NCBI RefSeq assembly: GCF_013410565.1
Contig: NZ_JACCFO010000001.1
Location: 4,464,001 to 4,528,000 of the forward strand
Source: Streptomonospora nanhaiensis
GTDB lineage: Bacteria > Actinomycetota > Actinomycetes > Streptosporangiales > Streptosporangiaceae
Direction of reading: 5' to 3'
Length of the DNA: 64,000 nucleotides
Shown here: positions 9,193 to 17,693 of the stretch, one piece after another
Position numbering within the stretch: position 1 is the stretch's first letter
How the letters are laid out: the number at the start of each line of letters is the position of its first letter
Program-made: the position numbers and the translations under genes
Notes under the pieces: model-generated
Database searches by the model: none
Told to the model about the DNA's origin: nothing
What the model saw: only the letters and a program-made list of their open reading frames with translations

Positions 9193-9334
9193 GCCGGGCA
9201 CGCCTGACCGGGGGCGCGGCGGCGGGCGCGCCGGGGCGCGTCCGGGCGCGGCCCCGCGCCGGCGGCGGCCGGCCGTGTTGTGCGCCCCTGCTCCAAGGGG
9301 CCTGTCCTGCTGGGTTTTCGTGGGGGTACCGGGT

Positions 9335-11041
9335 ATGACCGCTTCCTGGACGTCGAAGAACGGCGTCGTCCTGACCGATCTCGTGCCCGCGGGGCTGCGC
9401 CGCACCTGGGTCGAGCGAGGGTACTGCCCCGACCGGGACCTGTACTCGCTGTTCGCCGAACGGGCGCGCGAGCACCCCGGCCGGGACGCCGTCATCGACT
9501 CCGAGGGCATCCTCGACTACGCCGGGCTGGCCGCCCGCGTGCGGCGGATCGCCGCCGTGCTCGCCGACGCCGGGCTCGGCGCCGGCGACATCGTCGCGAT
9601 CCAGCTGCCCAACGGCCGGCGGGCCGCCGCCGCCGAGCTCGCGGTCGCCGCGGTCGGGGCCGTCTCGCTGCCCTACCCCGCCATGCGGGGGCGCCTGGGC
9701 ATCACCGCGCTGCTGCGCCGGTCGCGGGCGAGCGCGGTGATCACCGGCGACGCCCCCGGCCGCACCGGCGCCGCCGAGGGGGTGCTCGACCTGTGCCGGG
9801 ACCTCCCCCACCCCGTGTCCGTCCTGGCCTTCGGCGCCGCCCCCGCCGGGGCGGTGGCGCTGGAGCCCGCGTTCGCCCACGACCCCGGCACCCCCGACGC
9901 GTGGCCGGGGCCGCCGGTCGACCCCGAATGGCCCGCGCGGATCCTGGTGACCTCGGGCTCCGAGGCCGAGCCCAAGATGATCGCCTACTCCCACAACGCC
10001 GTGGCCGGCGGGCGCGGCAACTACGTGGCCGCGCTGCACGACGGCTCGGTGCCCATGCGCAACCTGGTACTGGTGCCGCTGGCGTCCTCCTACGGCTCGC
10101 TGGGCGTGCCGGTCACCCTGGCCCGCCTCGGCGGCACCCTGATCGTCCTGGACGGCTTCGACCCCCGCGCCGCCCTGCGCGCCGTGGCCGCCCACCGGCC
10201 CACCCACCTCTTCGCGGTGCCGACCATGCTGCGCCGCATCGCCGACCTGCCGCGCCCGCCCGGCGAGGACACCTCGGCCCTGCGCACCGTGGTGACCAGT
10301 TCGGCGGTGATCGAGGCCGACGTCATCGCGGCCGCCGAGGAGCGCTTCGGCTGCCCGGTGCTCAACGTCTACGGCTCGGCCGACGGCATGAACTGCCACA
10401 CCCCCTACGGTTCCAGCGCGCTGCCCGGCGGCGTCACCGGCCCGCCCGACCCCGCCGTCGCCGACATCCGGATCGCCGGGCCCGACGGCCGCCCGCTGCC
10501 GCCGGGCGAGGAGGGCGAGATCTGGGCGCGGGGCCCCATGAGCCCGCTGTGCTACGTCAACGCCCCCGAGCTCGACGCCCGCTACCGCGCCCCCGGCGGC
10601 TGGGTCCGCAGCGGCGACCGCGGCCGGATCGAGCCCGACGGCGCGCTGCGGGTCATCGACCGCATCAAGCGGGTGGTCAAGCGCGGCGGCTACACCATCA
10701 GCCCGCGCGAGGTCGAGACCCAGGTCGCCGGGCATCCGGCGGTGGCCGAGGCGGTGTGCGTGCCGGTGCCCGACCCCGACCTGGGCGAGCGGCTGTGCGC
10801 GTGCGTCGTGCCGCGCCCCGGCGCGGGCCCGCTGACCCTGGCCGGACTGGCCGCGTTCCTGGAGGACCGCGGCCTGGAGCGCGCCAAGCTGCCCGAGCGG
10901 CTGCTGCTGCTGGACGAACTCCCGCTCGGCGCCACCGGCAAGGTCTGCCTGCCCACCCTTGCGGCGCTGGCCGCCGCCGGGAGACCGGAGGGGGCGCCCG
11001 CCGCGCCCGCCGCCCCGGCGCGCGACGGGGGGCCGCGGTGA
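9335..11041 (+). CDS. AMP-dependent acyl-CoA synthetase/ligase, second copy
   Basis: A 568-residue ANL-superfamily ligase with an N-terminal layout like DhbE/AliA-type enzymes (WVERGYCPDRDLYSLFAER). The P-loop at about residues 207-217 reads TSGSEAEPKMI, not the usual TSGTTGxPK; the lysine is kept. The hinge VRSGDRGRIEPDG and the C-terminal ATGKVCLPTL lysine are present. I prefer ATG 9335 (TGGGGG upstream) over an in-frame start at 9275, which would add an unsupported Cys-rich leader. The stop overlaps the methyltransferase start (GTGA). Likely an acyl-adenylating enzyme for a second acid in the same pathway. Substrate unknown. Confidence 0.9.
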   Translation: MTASWTSKNGVVLTDLVPAGLRRTWVERGYCPDRDLYSLFAERAREHPGRDAVIDSEGILDYAGLAARVRRIAAVLADAGLGAGDIVAIQLPNGRRAAAAELAVAAVGAVSLPYPAMRGRLGITALLRRSRASAVITGDAPGRTGAAEGVLDLCRDLPHPVSVLAFGAAPAGAVALEPAFAHDPGTPDAWPGPPVDPEWPARILVTSGSEAEPKMIAYSHNAVAGGRGNYVAALHDGSVPMRNLVLVPLASSYGSLGVPVTLARLGGTLIVLDGFDPRAALRAVAAHRPTHLFAVPTMLRRIADLPRPPGEDTSALRTVVTSSAVIEADVIAAAEERFGCPVLNVYGSADGMNCHTPYGSSALPGGVTGPPDPAVADIRIAGPDGRPLPPGEEGEIWARGPMSPLCYVNAPELDARYRAPGGWVRSGDRGRIEPDGALRVIDRIKRVVKRGGYTISPREVETQVAGHPAVAEAVCVPVPDPDLGERLCACVVPRPGAGPLTLAGLAAFLEDRGLERAKLPERLLLLDELPLGATGKVCLPTLAALAAAGRPEGAPAAPAAPARDGGPR

Positions 11042-11865
11042 CCGCGCCCGCGCCCGCTCCGGACCCCGCCCCCGGTCCCGTCCCCGGCTATGCCTTCGAC
11101 AACGACAGCGTCCACGCCGCCGAGCAGCACGGCTGCCTGGCCGCCGCCTACGACCCCGCCACCACCGCCCGGCTGGAGCGCACCGGTGTGGGACCGGGCT
11201 GGCGCTGCCTGGAGGTCGGCGCGGGCCAGGGCAGCGTGGCCGCGTGGCTGGCCCGCCGGGTGGCCCCCTCGGGGCGCGTGGTCGCCACCGACATCAAGCC
11301 CGGCCGCATCCCCGCGGTGCCCGGCCTGGTGGTGCTGCGCCACGACATCGTGCGCGACCCGGTGCCCGAGGGCGCCTACGACCTCGTGCACGCGCGGCTG
11401 GTGCTGTCCCACCTGCCGGAGCGGCGCGCGGTGCTGGCGCGGCTGCTGCGATCGCTGCGGCCCGGCGGCTGGCTGCAGGTCGACGAGTTCGACGCCGCCC
11501 ACCACGCCGCGCTGCTGCCGGCCGACCCCGCCGCCCGCGACCTCTACACGCGGTTCCAGCGGGCCAAGGCCGACGTGCTGCGGGCCGCGGGCGGCGACCC
11601 CGAGTGGGGCCGGCACGCCGCGGCCGACATGTGCGACGCCGGGTTCACCGAGGTCGACCCCCTGCCGCGGGTGGAGTTGTGGGACGCGGGTTCGGCCGGG
11701 GCGCGGCTCCAGGCCCACCACACCCGCCACCTGCGGGACCGGCTGGTGGCCGTCGGCATGACCGACGAAGAGCTGGCGCGGGTGCGGCTGCTCCTGGCCG
11801 ACCCCGCGTTCCGCGCGTCCTCGTGCGTGTTCTACACGGTTCAGGGGCGGCGGCCCGCCGCCTGA
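11038..11865 (+). CDS. SAM-dependent class I methyltransferase
   Basis: A 275-residue Rossmann-fold methyltransferase. Motif I is LEVGAGQGSVAAWLA (about residues 58-72), the acidic residue binding the SAM ribose lies in VVATDIKPGR, and the post-motif-II segment is YDLVHARLVLSHLPER, followed by LRPGGWLQVDEFD. GTG 11038 overlaps the upstream ligase stop, making this the last gene of a coupled operon; a strong hairpin follows at 11885. It probably O-, N- or C-methylates the cluster product (inference). Confidence 0.9.
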   Translation: MTAPAPAPDPAPGPVPGYAFDNDSVHAAEQHGCLAAAYDPATTARLERTGVGPGWRCLEVGAGQGSVAAWLARRVAPSGRVVATDIKPGRIPAVPGLVVLRHDIVRDPVPEGAYDLVHARLVLSHLPERRAVLARLLRSLRPGGWLQVDEFDAAHHAALLPADPAARDLYTRFQRAKADVLRAAGGDPEWGRHAAADMCDAGFTEVDPLPRVELWDAGSAGARLQAHHTRHLRDRLVAVGMTDEELARVRLLLADPAFRASSCVFYTVQGRRPAA

Positions 11866-11884
11866 CGGGGCGGGGGAGCAGGGG

Positions 11885-11935
11885 CCGGGGGCGGGCGGAC
11901 CGCAAGGACGGAGCGGCCCGCCCGCCCCCGGTTTT
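11885..11935 (+). terminator. strong rho-independent terminator closing the first operon
   Basis: An 18-bp GC stem with one mismatch (arms 11885-11902 and 11914-11931, loop of 11 nt) is followed directly by TTTT at 11932-11935. It lies 20 nt after the methyltransferase stop. Confidence 0.85.
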
Positions 11936-12005
11936 CCACGGCGGTTCCCGCGCCCATGCCCGGTGGGGCGCGGGGAACATGGGCGCCGCGGAAGTGTTCG
12001 CGGTC

Positions 12006-12329
12006 CTAGCGGACCGAGAATGCGAATACGCCGTCGAGGCCGCCGGGCGGCGCGTGCCATCCGCGGTTGGGCGGAACGGTAATTCCCGGGCCGAAGCACA
12101 GCGAATTCCCGTGGATGACGACGTCGGTGTCGGTGCGGTTGATCAGGACGTGCGCGGTGCCGGGCAGGCTGTAGCAGCCCGGAGCGGGGTTCTCGTGCAC
12201 GTCGAGGTCCTCGACCTCGGTCTTGAACACGACGACCTCGCCGGTCGCCGCGTGCGCCGCGCCGGCGGGCAAAAGGGTGAGGGCGCCGGTCAGCGCGACC
12301 GCCGCGAGGGCGGAAAAGAGCGTTCGCAT
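12006..12329 (-). CDS. small secreted protein of unknown function
   Basis: A 107-residue protein with a clear Sec signal peptide: MRT, a hydrophobic Leu/Ala core and an AHA/AT cleavage site near residue 28. The mature part of about 80 residues has two Cys (GCYS and SLCFG), consistent with one disulfide, and looks beta-rich (EVVVFKTEVEDLDV, DTDVVIHG). ATG 12329 has GGGAG 5 nt upstream. Small exported proteins of this general type occur in actinomycetes, but I cannot place it in a family. Its own upstream region (12330-12541) is comparatively AT-rich and separates it from the TetR gene. Confidence 0.75.
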   Translation of the reverse strand: MRTLFSALAAVALTGALTLLPAGAAHAATGEVVVFKTEVEDLDVHENPAPGCYSLPGTAHVLINRTDTDVVIHGNSLCFGPGITVPPNRGWHAPPGGLDGVFAFSVR

Positions 12330-12541
12330 GCATACTCCCGTGCGGGGCGAAGAATGGGTTCGGGGATGCGTTCCGGTGGTTATCCGCCGGAACGGAACGG
12401 GCCTCTTGAATTCTCGCCGCAGGCGTCCGAACGCGTCAATCGGTTCGCGGATGAACGGCGCTTTCCATTTCCGGCCGGTGGATTTCCGGGCCGCCGAATT
12501 GCATTTGCCGGAGAATGTCGTGATTGCCGTTCCCGTCCGGG

Positions 12542-13213
12542 TCACTCCCGCCGGCCGGTGCCGTCCCGCCCGGGGGCGGCCGCGCCGCGCAGGCCGTCGA
12601 GGGCGGCGGCGACCAGCGCGTCGGCGAAGGCGTGGGTGAGCGGGCCGGTGCGGTGCAGCCAGCGGGCGGTCAGCGGACCCCAGATCAGGTCCACGGCGAG
12701 GTCGAGGTCGAGGTCCTCGGGCAGGTCCCCGACCCGCTGCGCGCTGCGCAGCCGGTCCTTCTTGGCCTCGCGCAGGGGGCCGTCCAGCCGCTCGGCGTAG
12801 CTGCGGGCCAGGGCGGGGTCGTGGGCGATCTCGGTGCTCAGCGCGCGCAGCGGCTCGGAGAAGCGGGGGTCGGCGAACTCGTCGACCGTGGCGCGCAGCA
12901 CCAGCCCGAGGTCGGCCGCGAGGTCGCCGGTGTCGGGCAGTGCGGCCGTGCCGCCGCCGGGGTCCTGCGCCAGCATCAGCACCGCGTCGAAGAGCACCGC
13001 GCCCTTGGACGGCCACCACCGGTAGATGGTCTGCTTGCCCACGCCGGCCCGCGCGGCGATGCCCTCGATGCTCAGCCTGGCGTAGCCGACCTCGCCGACC
13101 AGGTCGAAGGCGGCCGTCAGGATGGCGCGCCGGGACGCCTCGCTGCGCCGCGCGGCGTTGGGGGTGCGGTCCCTGGCGGTGCCGCCCGCGGGGGAGTTGC
13201 GCTCTGTGCTCAC
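12542..13213 (-). CDS. TetR-family transcriptional regulator
   Basis: A 223-residue TetR-type repressor. The N-terminal HTH (about residues 30-72) includes AILTAAFDLVGEVGYARLS and the recognition segment GVGKQTIYRWWPSKG. The C-terminal ligand domain is typical in size. It starts at GTG 13213 and is divergent from an SDR gene across a 121-bp gap with two related operator-like sites and a TTGACA -35 box. It most likely represses the SDR gene and itself, with release by a small ligand (inference from arrangement). Confidence 0.92.
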   Translation of the reverse strand: MSTERNSPAGGTARDRTPNAARRSEASRRAILTAAFDLVGEVGYARLSIEGIAARAGVGKQTIYRWWPSKGAVLFDAVLMLAQDPGGGTAALPDTGDLAADLGLVLRATVDEFADPRFSEPLRALSTEIAHDPALARSYAERLDGPLREAKKDRLRSAQRVGDLPEDLDLDLAVDLIWGPLTARWLHRTGPLTHAFADALVAAALDGLRGAAAPGRDGTGRRE

Positions 13214-13238
13214 CCCGCGATGCTACCAAACCGAAGAC

Positions 13239-13312
13239 GAGACGGTCCGTCTTGACAAGTGGGCGTCCATGCCGCATGGTGGTGACCACGAGAGGCGATA
13301 CGGTTCGTCTCG
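13239..13312 (+). promoter_or_regulatory. pair of TetR operator-like sites overlapping the SDR promoter
   Basis: Two 16-bp sites match at 13 positions: GAGACGGTCCGTCTTG (13239-13254) and GATACGGTTCGTCTCG (13297-13312). The first contains the perfect palindrome AGACGG-T-CCGTCT and overlaps a TTGACA -35 hexamer at 13252-13257; a weak -10 (CATGGT) lies 17 nt later. The second site sits 22 bp before the SDR start codon. Occupancy of either would block the SDR promoter. Confidence 0.65.
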
Positions 13313-13334
13313 CGAGCTTCCCGGAGGCGATTCC

Positions 13335-14213
13335 GTGACCACCACCTCTCCCGCCCGAGACCGCGTCTGGTTCATCACCGGCGCCAGCCGCGGCCTGGGC
13401 CGGGCGTTCGCCGAGGCGGCGCTGGCCGCCGGCGACCGGGTGGCCGCCGCCGCCCGCGACACCGAGGCCCTTGCCGCGCTCGCCGCCGACCACCCCGGCC
13501 GCGTGCTCGACCTGCCGCTCGACGTCACCGACCGCGCCGCCGTCTTCGCGGCGGTGGACCGCGCCGCCGACCACTTCGGCCGCGTCGACATCGTGGTCAA
13601 CAACGCCGGCACCCTGAGCATGGGCGCCGTCGAGGAGTTCACCGAGGCCGAGGCCCGCGCGCAGATGGAGGTCAACTTCTTCGGCGCGCTGTGGGTCAGC
13701 CAGGCCGCCCTCGGGCGGATGCGGGCCCAGGGCGCGGGCCACATCGTGCAGGTCTCCAGCATCGGGGCCGTGGCCGGCCACGCCTCCACAGGGCTCTACA
13801 GCGCGAGCAAGTTCGCGCTGGAGGGCATGAGCGAGGCCCTGGCCGCCGAGGCCGCCCGGTTCGGGGTGCGCGTCAGCATCGTGCAGCCCGGCGGGTACTG
13901 GACCGAGCTGTACACCCGGATGCGCACCGCGCAGCCGATGGCGGAGTACGACCCCATGCGCGCCGAACTGGAGGAGCAGTACGCCTCGGCCGGGCCCACC
14001 GACAGCGAGCCCCGGCTGGCGGCCGAGGCCGTGCTCACCCTCGTCGACAGCGACGACCCGCCCCGGCGCCTGCTGCTGGGCGGCATGGTCTACGACCTCG
14101 CCTTCGACGTCTACCGCGGCCGCATGGCGGAGTGGGAGCGGTGGGAGGACGTCAGCCGCGCCGCCGAGCACCCGGTGCCGCCGCCGGAGTGGCTGTTCCC
14201 CGCGGCCGGGTAA
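13335..14213 (+). CDS. short-chain dehydrogenase/reductase
   Basis: A 292-residue classical SDR. It has the cofactor motif TGASRGLG near residues 12-19, NNAG near 88-91, the catalytic Ser in VQVSSIG and the Tyr/Lys pair in YSASK. GTG 13335 has GGAGG 7 nt upstream; the in-frame extension to 13122 runs back over the promoter and the TetR gene and is rejected. It is the apparent target of the divergent TetR regulator and probably reduces or oxidises a small xenobiotic-like carbonyl or alcohol. Substrate unknown. Confidence 0.92.
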   Translation: MTTTSPARDRVWFITGASRGLGRAFAEAALAAGDRVAAAARDTEALAALAADHPGRVLDLPLDVTDRAAVFAAVDRAADHFGRVDIVVNNAGTLSMGAVEEFTEAEARAQMEVNFFGALWVSQAALGRMRAQGAGHIVQVSSIGAVAGHASTGLYSASKFALEGMSEALAAEAARFGVRVSIVQPGGYWTELYTRMRTAQPMAEYDPMRAELEEQYASAGPTDSEPRLAAEAVLTLVDSDDPPRRLLLGGMVYDLAFDVYRGRMAEWERWEDVSRAAEHPVPPPEWLFPAAG

Positions 14214-14224
14214 CGGGCCGGGGC

Positions 14225-14254
14225 GGGTGCGCGGGCGGCGCCGGCCGCGCACCC
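14225..14254 (+). terminator. hairpin after the SDR gene
   Basis: A 10-bp perfect stem (GGGTGCGCGG with CCGCGCACCC) around a 10-nt loop begins 12 nt after the SDR stop. There is no U-tract, as is common in high-GC actinomycetes. Confidence 0.5.
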
Positions 14255-14336
14255 GGCGAACACCGGGTGAACGACGCCAACCGGCGGGTCGTGGCCCGCG
14301 TCACATGGATGCCCCGCCACACGAGAGGGAGGCGCC

Positions 14337-14894
14337 ATGACCACGAAACGCCGAGCAGCCGCCGTCGCGGCCGCCACCGGGATCGCCCTGGCCCTGGGCG
14401 GCCTGAGCGCCCCGGCGGCGCTGGCCGACGGCCCTCGCACCCCGCCCGCCGTGGCCGAGGCCGTCCAGGCCCGCCCGTGGGTGGTCCTCAGCGAGGGCGA
14501 CCGCGAGTACCGCGTGCTCGCGGTCGCCGCGATCCTCGCCGAGGAGCGCTTCTACCACAAGGAGCCGATCGCCACCTTCGACGCCGACCTGGTGGCCGCC
14601 GTCGAGGAGTACCAGGCGGCGCGCGGCCTGCCGGTCACCGGAGTGGTCGACGGCGCGGTGTGGGAGGCGCTGTCCGACGACGTCGGCCTGGTGCGCGCCG
14701 GCGACTCCCGGCCGGCCCTGGTCAACGGCCTGGAGCACTCGCTGACGCACCTGGGCTACTCGCCCCTGGACCACGGCGGGTTCACCCGCGCGGTGAAGGC
14801 GTTCCAGCGGGACCGGCGCATCGGCGTGGACGGGGTCATCGGCCCGATCACCTTCCGCGCGATGTACGCCGAGGGCGCCGAGGACCCCGTCTGA
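14337..14894 (+). CDS. secreted protein with peptidoglycan-binding repeats
   Basis: A 185-residue exported protein. The signal peptide (about 31 residues) ends at ALA/DG. Two peptidoglycan-binding-like (PG_binding_1) units follow: one around AAVEEYQAARGLPVTGVVDG and one around RAVKAFQRDRRIGVDGVIGP, each with the family's helix, VTG/VDG turn and final helix. No catalytic domain is attached, so it probably anchors to or senses the cell wall rather than cutting it. ATG 14337 has GAGGGAGG upstream. Confidence 0.85.
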   Translation: MTTKRRAAAVAAATGIALALGGLSAPAALADGPRTPPAVAEAVQARPWVVLSEGDREYRVLAVAAILAEERFYHKEPIATFDADLVAAVEEYQAARGLPVTGVVDGAVWEALSDDVGLVRAGDSRPALVNGLEHSLTHLGYSPLDHGGFTRAVKAFQRDRRIGVDGVIGPITFRAMYAEGAEDPV

Positions 14895-14936
14895 CCCCGG
14901 CGGGCGGGCGCCGCCGGTGCGGCGGCCCGCCCGGGG
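14895..14936. terminator. bidirectional hairpin between convergent genes
   Basis: A long imperfect GC stem (CCCCGG at 14895-14900 pairing with CCGGGG at 14931-14936, with further inner pairing) fills the gap between the convergent peptidoglycan-binding and purK genes. Confidence 0.5.
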
Positions 14937-14937
14937 C

Positions 14938-16095
14938 TCAGCCCTGGTCGCCGCGCAGGTAGGCGGCGGCGTCGCGGGCGCGCGCCAGCAGGTCGGCGGG
15001 GTCGTCGCCGGCCACGTTCACGTGCCCGATCTTGCGCCCCGGCCGCACCTCCTTGCCGTAGAGGTGCACCTTGACCTCGGGGTCCTTGGCCATGACGTGG
15101 ATGTAGCGGCCGTAGACGTCGGGGTCGGCGCCGCCCAGCACGTTGGCCATCACCGTGTAGGGCGCCGTGGTGCGCGGCGAGCCCAGCGGGAGGTCCAGCA
15201 CCGCGCGCAGGTGCTGCTCGAACTGCGAGGTGCGCGCGCCGTCCATGGTCCAGTGCCCGGAGTTGTGCGGGCGCATGGCGAGTTCGTTGATGACGATCCC
15301 GTCGTCGGTCTCGAGCAGCTCCACGGCCAGCAGGCCCACCACGTCCAGCGCGTGGGCAAGGTCGATCGCCAGCTCCTGGGCGCGGAGCGCCTTGTCCTCG
15401 GGCAGGTCCGGCGCCGGCGCGATCACCTCGTGGCAGATGCCGTCGCGCTGCACGGTCTCGACCACCGGGTAGACCGCGAGCTGGCCGTAGGGCGAGCGCG
15501 CGACCTGCACCGCCAGCTCGCGGCGGAAGGCGACCTTCTCCTCGGCCAGCAGCTGCACGCCGGCATCGTCGGCCCGCGCCAGCACGGCGGCGGCCTCGGC
15601 GGGGTCGGCCACCACCCACACGCCCTTGCCGTCGTAGCCGCCGCGCGCGGCCTTGAGCACCAGCGGCCAGTCGGCCTCGGCGCCGAACGCCTCGATCTGC
15701 TCGATCGCGCTGACCGCGCGCCAGCGGGGGCAGGGCAGGCCGAGCTCGGTGGCGCGGGTGCGCATGCGCAGCTTGTCCTGGGCGTGCTGGAGCGCGGCGC
15801 GGCCGGGGCGCACGACCGCGCCGGCGGCCTCGACCTCGCGGAGCACGGGCTCGGGCACGTGCTCGTGGTCGAAGGTGAGGACGTCGCAGGACTTGGCGAA
15901 GGCCAGCAGGTCGGCCAGGCCGCGGTCGTCACCGAGCTGGACGTCGCCGCACACCCGCGCGGCGCTGTCGCCGGGCGACCCCGCCAGCACCCGGAAGTCC
16001 ACACCCAGCGCGATACCGGCCTGGTGCGTCATCCGGGCGAGCTGGCCGCCGCCGACCATGCCGACGCGGGGGACGGACCGCTGATGCTCGCTCAC
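14938..16095 (-). CDS. purK: 5-(carboxyamino)imidazole ribonucleotide synthase
   Basis: A 385-residue ATP-grasp enzyme of de novo purine synthesis that converts AIR, bicarbonate and ATP to N5-CAIR. The N-terminal segment GMVGGGQLARMTHQAG is the PurK signature. ATP-grasp features follow: VLKAARGGYDGKGVW and the metal-binding INELAMRPHNSGHWT. It starts at GTG 16095. The partner enzyme PurE is 5 kb away at 21145, an unusual distance since the two are often adjacent. Function is firmly assigned. Confidence 0.97.
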   Translation of the reverse strand: MSEHQRSVPRVGMVGGGQLARMTHQAGIALGVDFRVLAGSPGDSAARVCGDVQLGDDRGLADLLAFAKSCDVLTFDHEHVPEPVLREVEAAGAVVRPGRAALQHAQDKLRMRTRATELGLPCPRWRAVSAIEQIEAFGAEADWPLVLKAARGGYDGKGVWVVADPAEAAAVLARADDAGVQLLAEEKVAFRRELAVQVARSPYGQLAVYPVVETVQRDGICHEVIAPAPDLPEDKALRAQELAIDLAHALDVVGLLAVELLETDDGIVINELAMRPHNSGHWTMDGARTSQFEQHLRAVLDLPLGSPRTTAPYTVMANVLGGADPDVYGRYIHVMAKDPEVKVHLYGKEVRPGRKIGHVNVAGDDPADLLARARDAAAYLRGDQG

Positions 16096-16147
16096 AGTGC
16101 CTCATTCGTTCGGTGGTGGGCCGCGCGGGGCGGGGGTAGGCTGACAC

Positions 16148-16165
16148 GGCGCCCGAACGGGCGCC
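16148..16165. promoter_or_regulatory. inverted repeat between purK and gtrA
   Basis: A perfect 8-bp inverted repeat with a 2-nt centre (GGCGCCCG AA CGGGCGCC) lies in the divergent 115-bp gap. A TAGGCT hexamer just before it (16136-16141) resembles an actinobacterial -10 box for gtrA. Both readings are tentative. Confidence 0.35.
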
Positions 16166-16210
16166 CTACGGAATTCTAGTGACCACCTGGGTAAAGGAAC
16201 CGAGTCCCCC

Positions 16211-16705
16211 GTGCCCGCCCCGATCCGCGACCGGCTGCCCCGGCTGCTGCGCGAACTCGCCAAGTTCGGCACCGTCGGCGGGGTCGCCTACGTCGTGCAG
16301 CTCGCGGCCACCAACCTGTTCTGGCTGGTGCTGGACGCCCCGCCGCTGGTCGGCCAGGCGCTGGGCGTGCTGATCGCCACGGTGGTGGCGTTCCTGGGCA
16401 ACCGGTTCTGGACCTTCGCGCACCGCGCGCGCACCGGGCTGGGCCGCGAGTACCTGCTGTTCTTCCTGTTCAACGCGGTGGGCCTGGGCATCCAGCTGGC
16501 GTGCCTGGGGGTGTCGGTCTACCTGCTGGGCCTCGACGGCCCGCTGGCCCGCAACATCGCGGGCAACGTCGTGGGCGTGGGCCTGGGCTCGCTGTTCCGG
16601 TTCTACGCCTACCGGCAGTGGGTGTTCCCCGACGCGGGCGAGCCGGAGGCCGCCGCGCCCGGGCCCCAGCCGGAGTCGGCGCCGCGCGCCTCCGAGCCGT
16701 CCTGA
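16211..16705 (+). CDS. GtrA-family membrane protein
   Basis: A 164-residue protein with four predicted transmembrane segments in the GtrA pattern: FGTVGGVAYVVQLAATNLF, an NRFWTF motif after helix two, and a final FRFYAYRQWVF segment. GtrA proteins are thought to help flip or use polyprenyl-phosphate sugars during glycosylation of cell-surface polymers. The GTG start has AAAGGA 11 nt upstream. The Pro/Glu-rich tail is cytosolic. It may serve the large envelope locus 15 kb downstream, but that link is only inference. Confidence 0.85.
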   Translation: MPAPIRDRLPRLLRELAKFGTVGGVAYVVQLAATNLFWLVLDAPPLVGQALGVLIATVVAFLGNRFWTFAHRARTGLGREYLLFFLFNAVGLGIQLACLGVSVYLLGLDGPLARNIAGNVVGVGLGSLFRFYAYRQWVFPDAGEPEAAAPGPQPESAPRASEPS

Positions 16706-16962
16706 GCGGCCGTCCCCGCCTCCTCGGCCCCGCCCCTTCCCGGTCCCCTCCCGCCACCGTCCACCGGTGCGAGCCGCCGCCGTGCCCGGCGGCGCGGCGT
16801 AATGCGAAATTCGGCGATAAGCGCGCTGGTTTGGCGGGGATTGCGGAATGGAAACACATTGTCCGCTATGTTCCGCTCTGTCGGCGGGTATTTTCCGGTC
16901 GAGCCGGGCCCATACGGCGCGCATGATAGGGAAACGCGCCCGGTGGAATTACGATCAACCGC

Positions 16963-17631
16963 ATGACCTGCGTTTTGCTGGCCGAAGACGATACCTCGAT
17001 CTCCGAGCCCCTTGCGCGCGCACTTCGCCGTGAAGGGTACACGGTCGATGTCACCGTCAACGGCAACGAGACCCTCGACCGCGCCCGCGCCGGGGACATC
17101 GATCTGATGGTCCTCGACCTCGGGCTGCCCGAAATGGACGGCCTGGAAGTCGCCCGACGGCTCCGCGCCGAGGGCCACGGCACGCCGATCCTCATCCTCA
17201 CCGCCCGTGCGGACGAGGTCGACACCGTCGTGGGCCTGGACGCGGGCGCCGACGACTACGTCACCAAGCCCTTCCGGCTGGCCGAGCTGCTGGCGCGGGT
17301 GCGCGCCCTGCTGCGCCGGGGCGGCGCCGAGGTCCCCGTGGTCCACGGCGTGCGCATCGACAACGACTCCCGGCGCGCCTGGATCGGCGACCGCGAGCTG
17401 CAGCTCACCACCAAGGAGTTCGACCTGCTCCGGGTGCTGGTGCGCGACGCCGGCAAGGTGGTGACCCGCGAGCAGATCATGCGCGAGGTGTGGGACACCA
17501 ACTGGTGGGGCTCCACAAAGACGCTGGACATGCACATCTCCTGGCTGCGCCGCAAGCTCGGCGACGACGCCAACCAGCCGTCCTACATCACGACCGTCCG
17601 GGGTGTCGGCTTCCGCTTTGAACGCGACTAG
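16963..17631 (+). CDS. OmpR/PhoB-family response regulator
   Basis: A 222-residue two-component response regulator. The receiver domain has the acidic pair in LAEDDT, the phosphorylation site D52 in LMVLDLGLPEMDG, the switch Thr in LTARAD and the conserved Lys in VTKPF. A winged-helix output domain covers about residues 125-220 (LTTKEFDLLRVLV, SWLRRKLGDD, TVRGVGFRFE). A sensor kinase follows 62 nt later. The 257-bp upstream gap is AT-richer than its neighbours and should hold the promoter. Signal unknown. Confidence 0.95.
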   Translation: MTCVLLAEDDTSISEPLARALRREGYTVDVTVNGNETLDRARAGDIDLMVLDLGLPEMDGLEVARRLRAEGHGTPILILTARADEVDTVVGLDAGADDYVTKPFRLAELLARVRALLRRGGAEVPVVHGVRIDNDSRRAWIGDRELQLTTKEFDLLRVLVRDAGKVVTREQIMREVWDTNWWGSTKTLDMHISWLRRKLGDDANQPSYITTVRGVGFRFERD

Positions 17632-17693
17632 GCCGCGGCGCACCGCCCCGCGACGTCTGGCAACCGCGCCGGCCGCCGGGACGAAGGGGTGAC

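Noticed and set aside
5962-9510. Long minus-strand open frame across the ligase and CoA-transferase genes
   Set aside because: Antisense to genes with intact catalytic motifs. Low-complexity composition and no ribosome site or recognisable domain.
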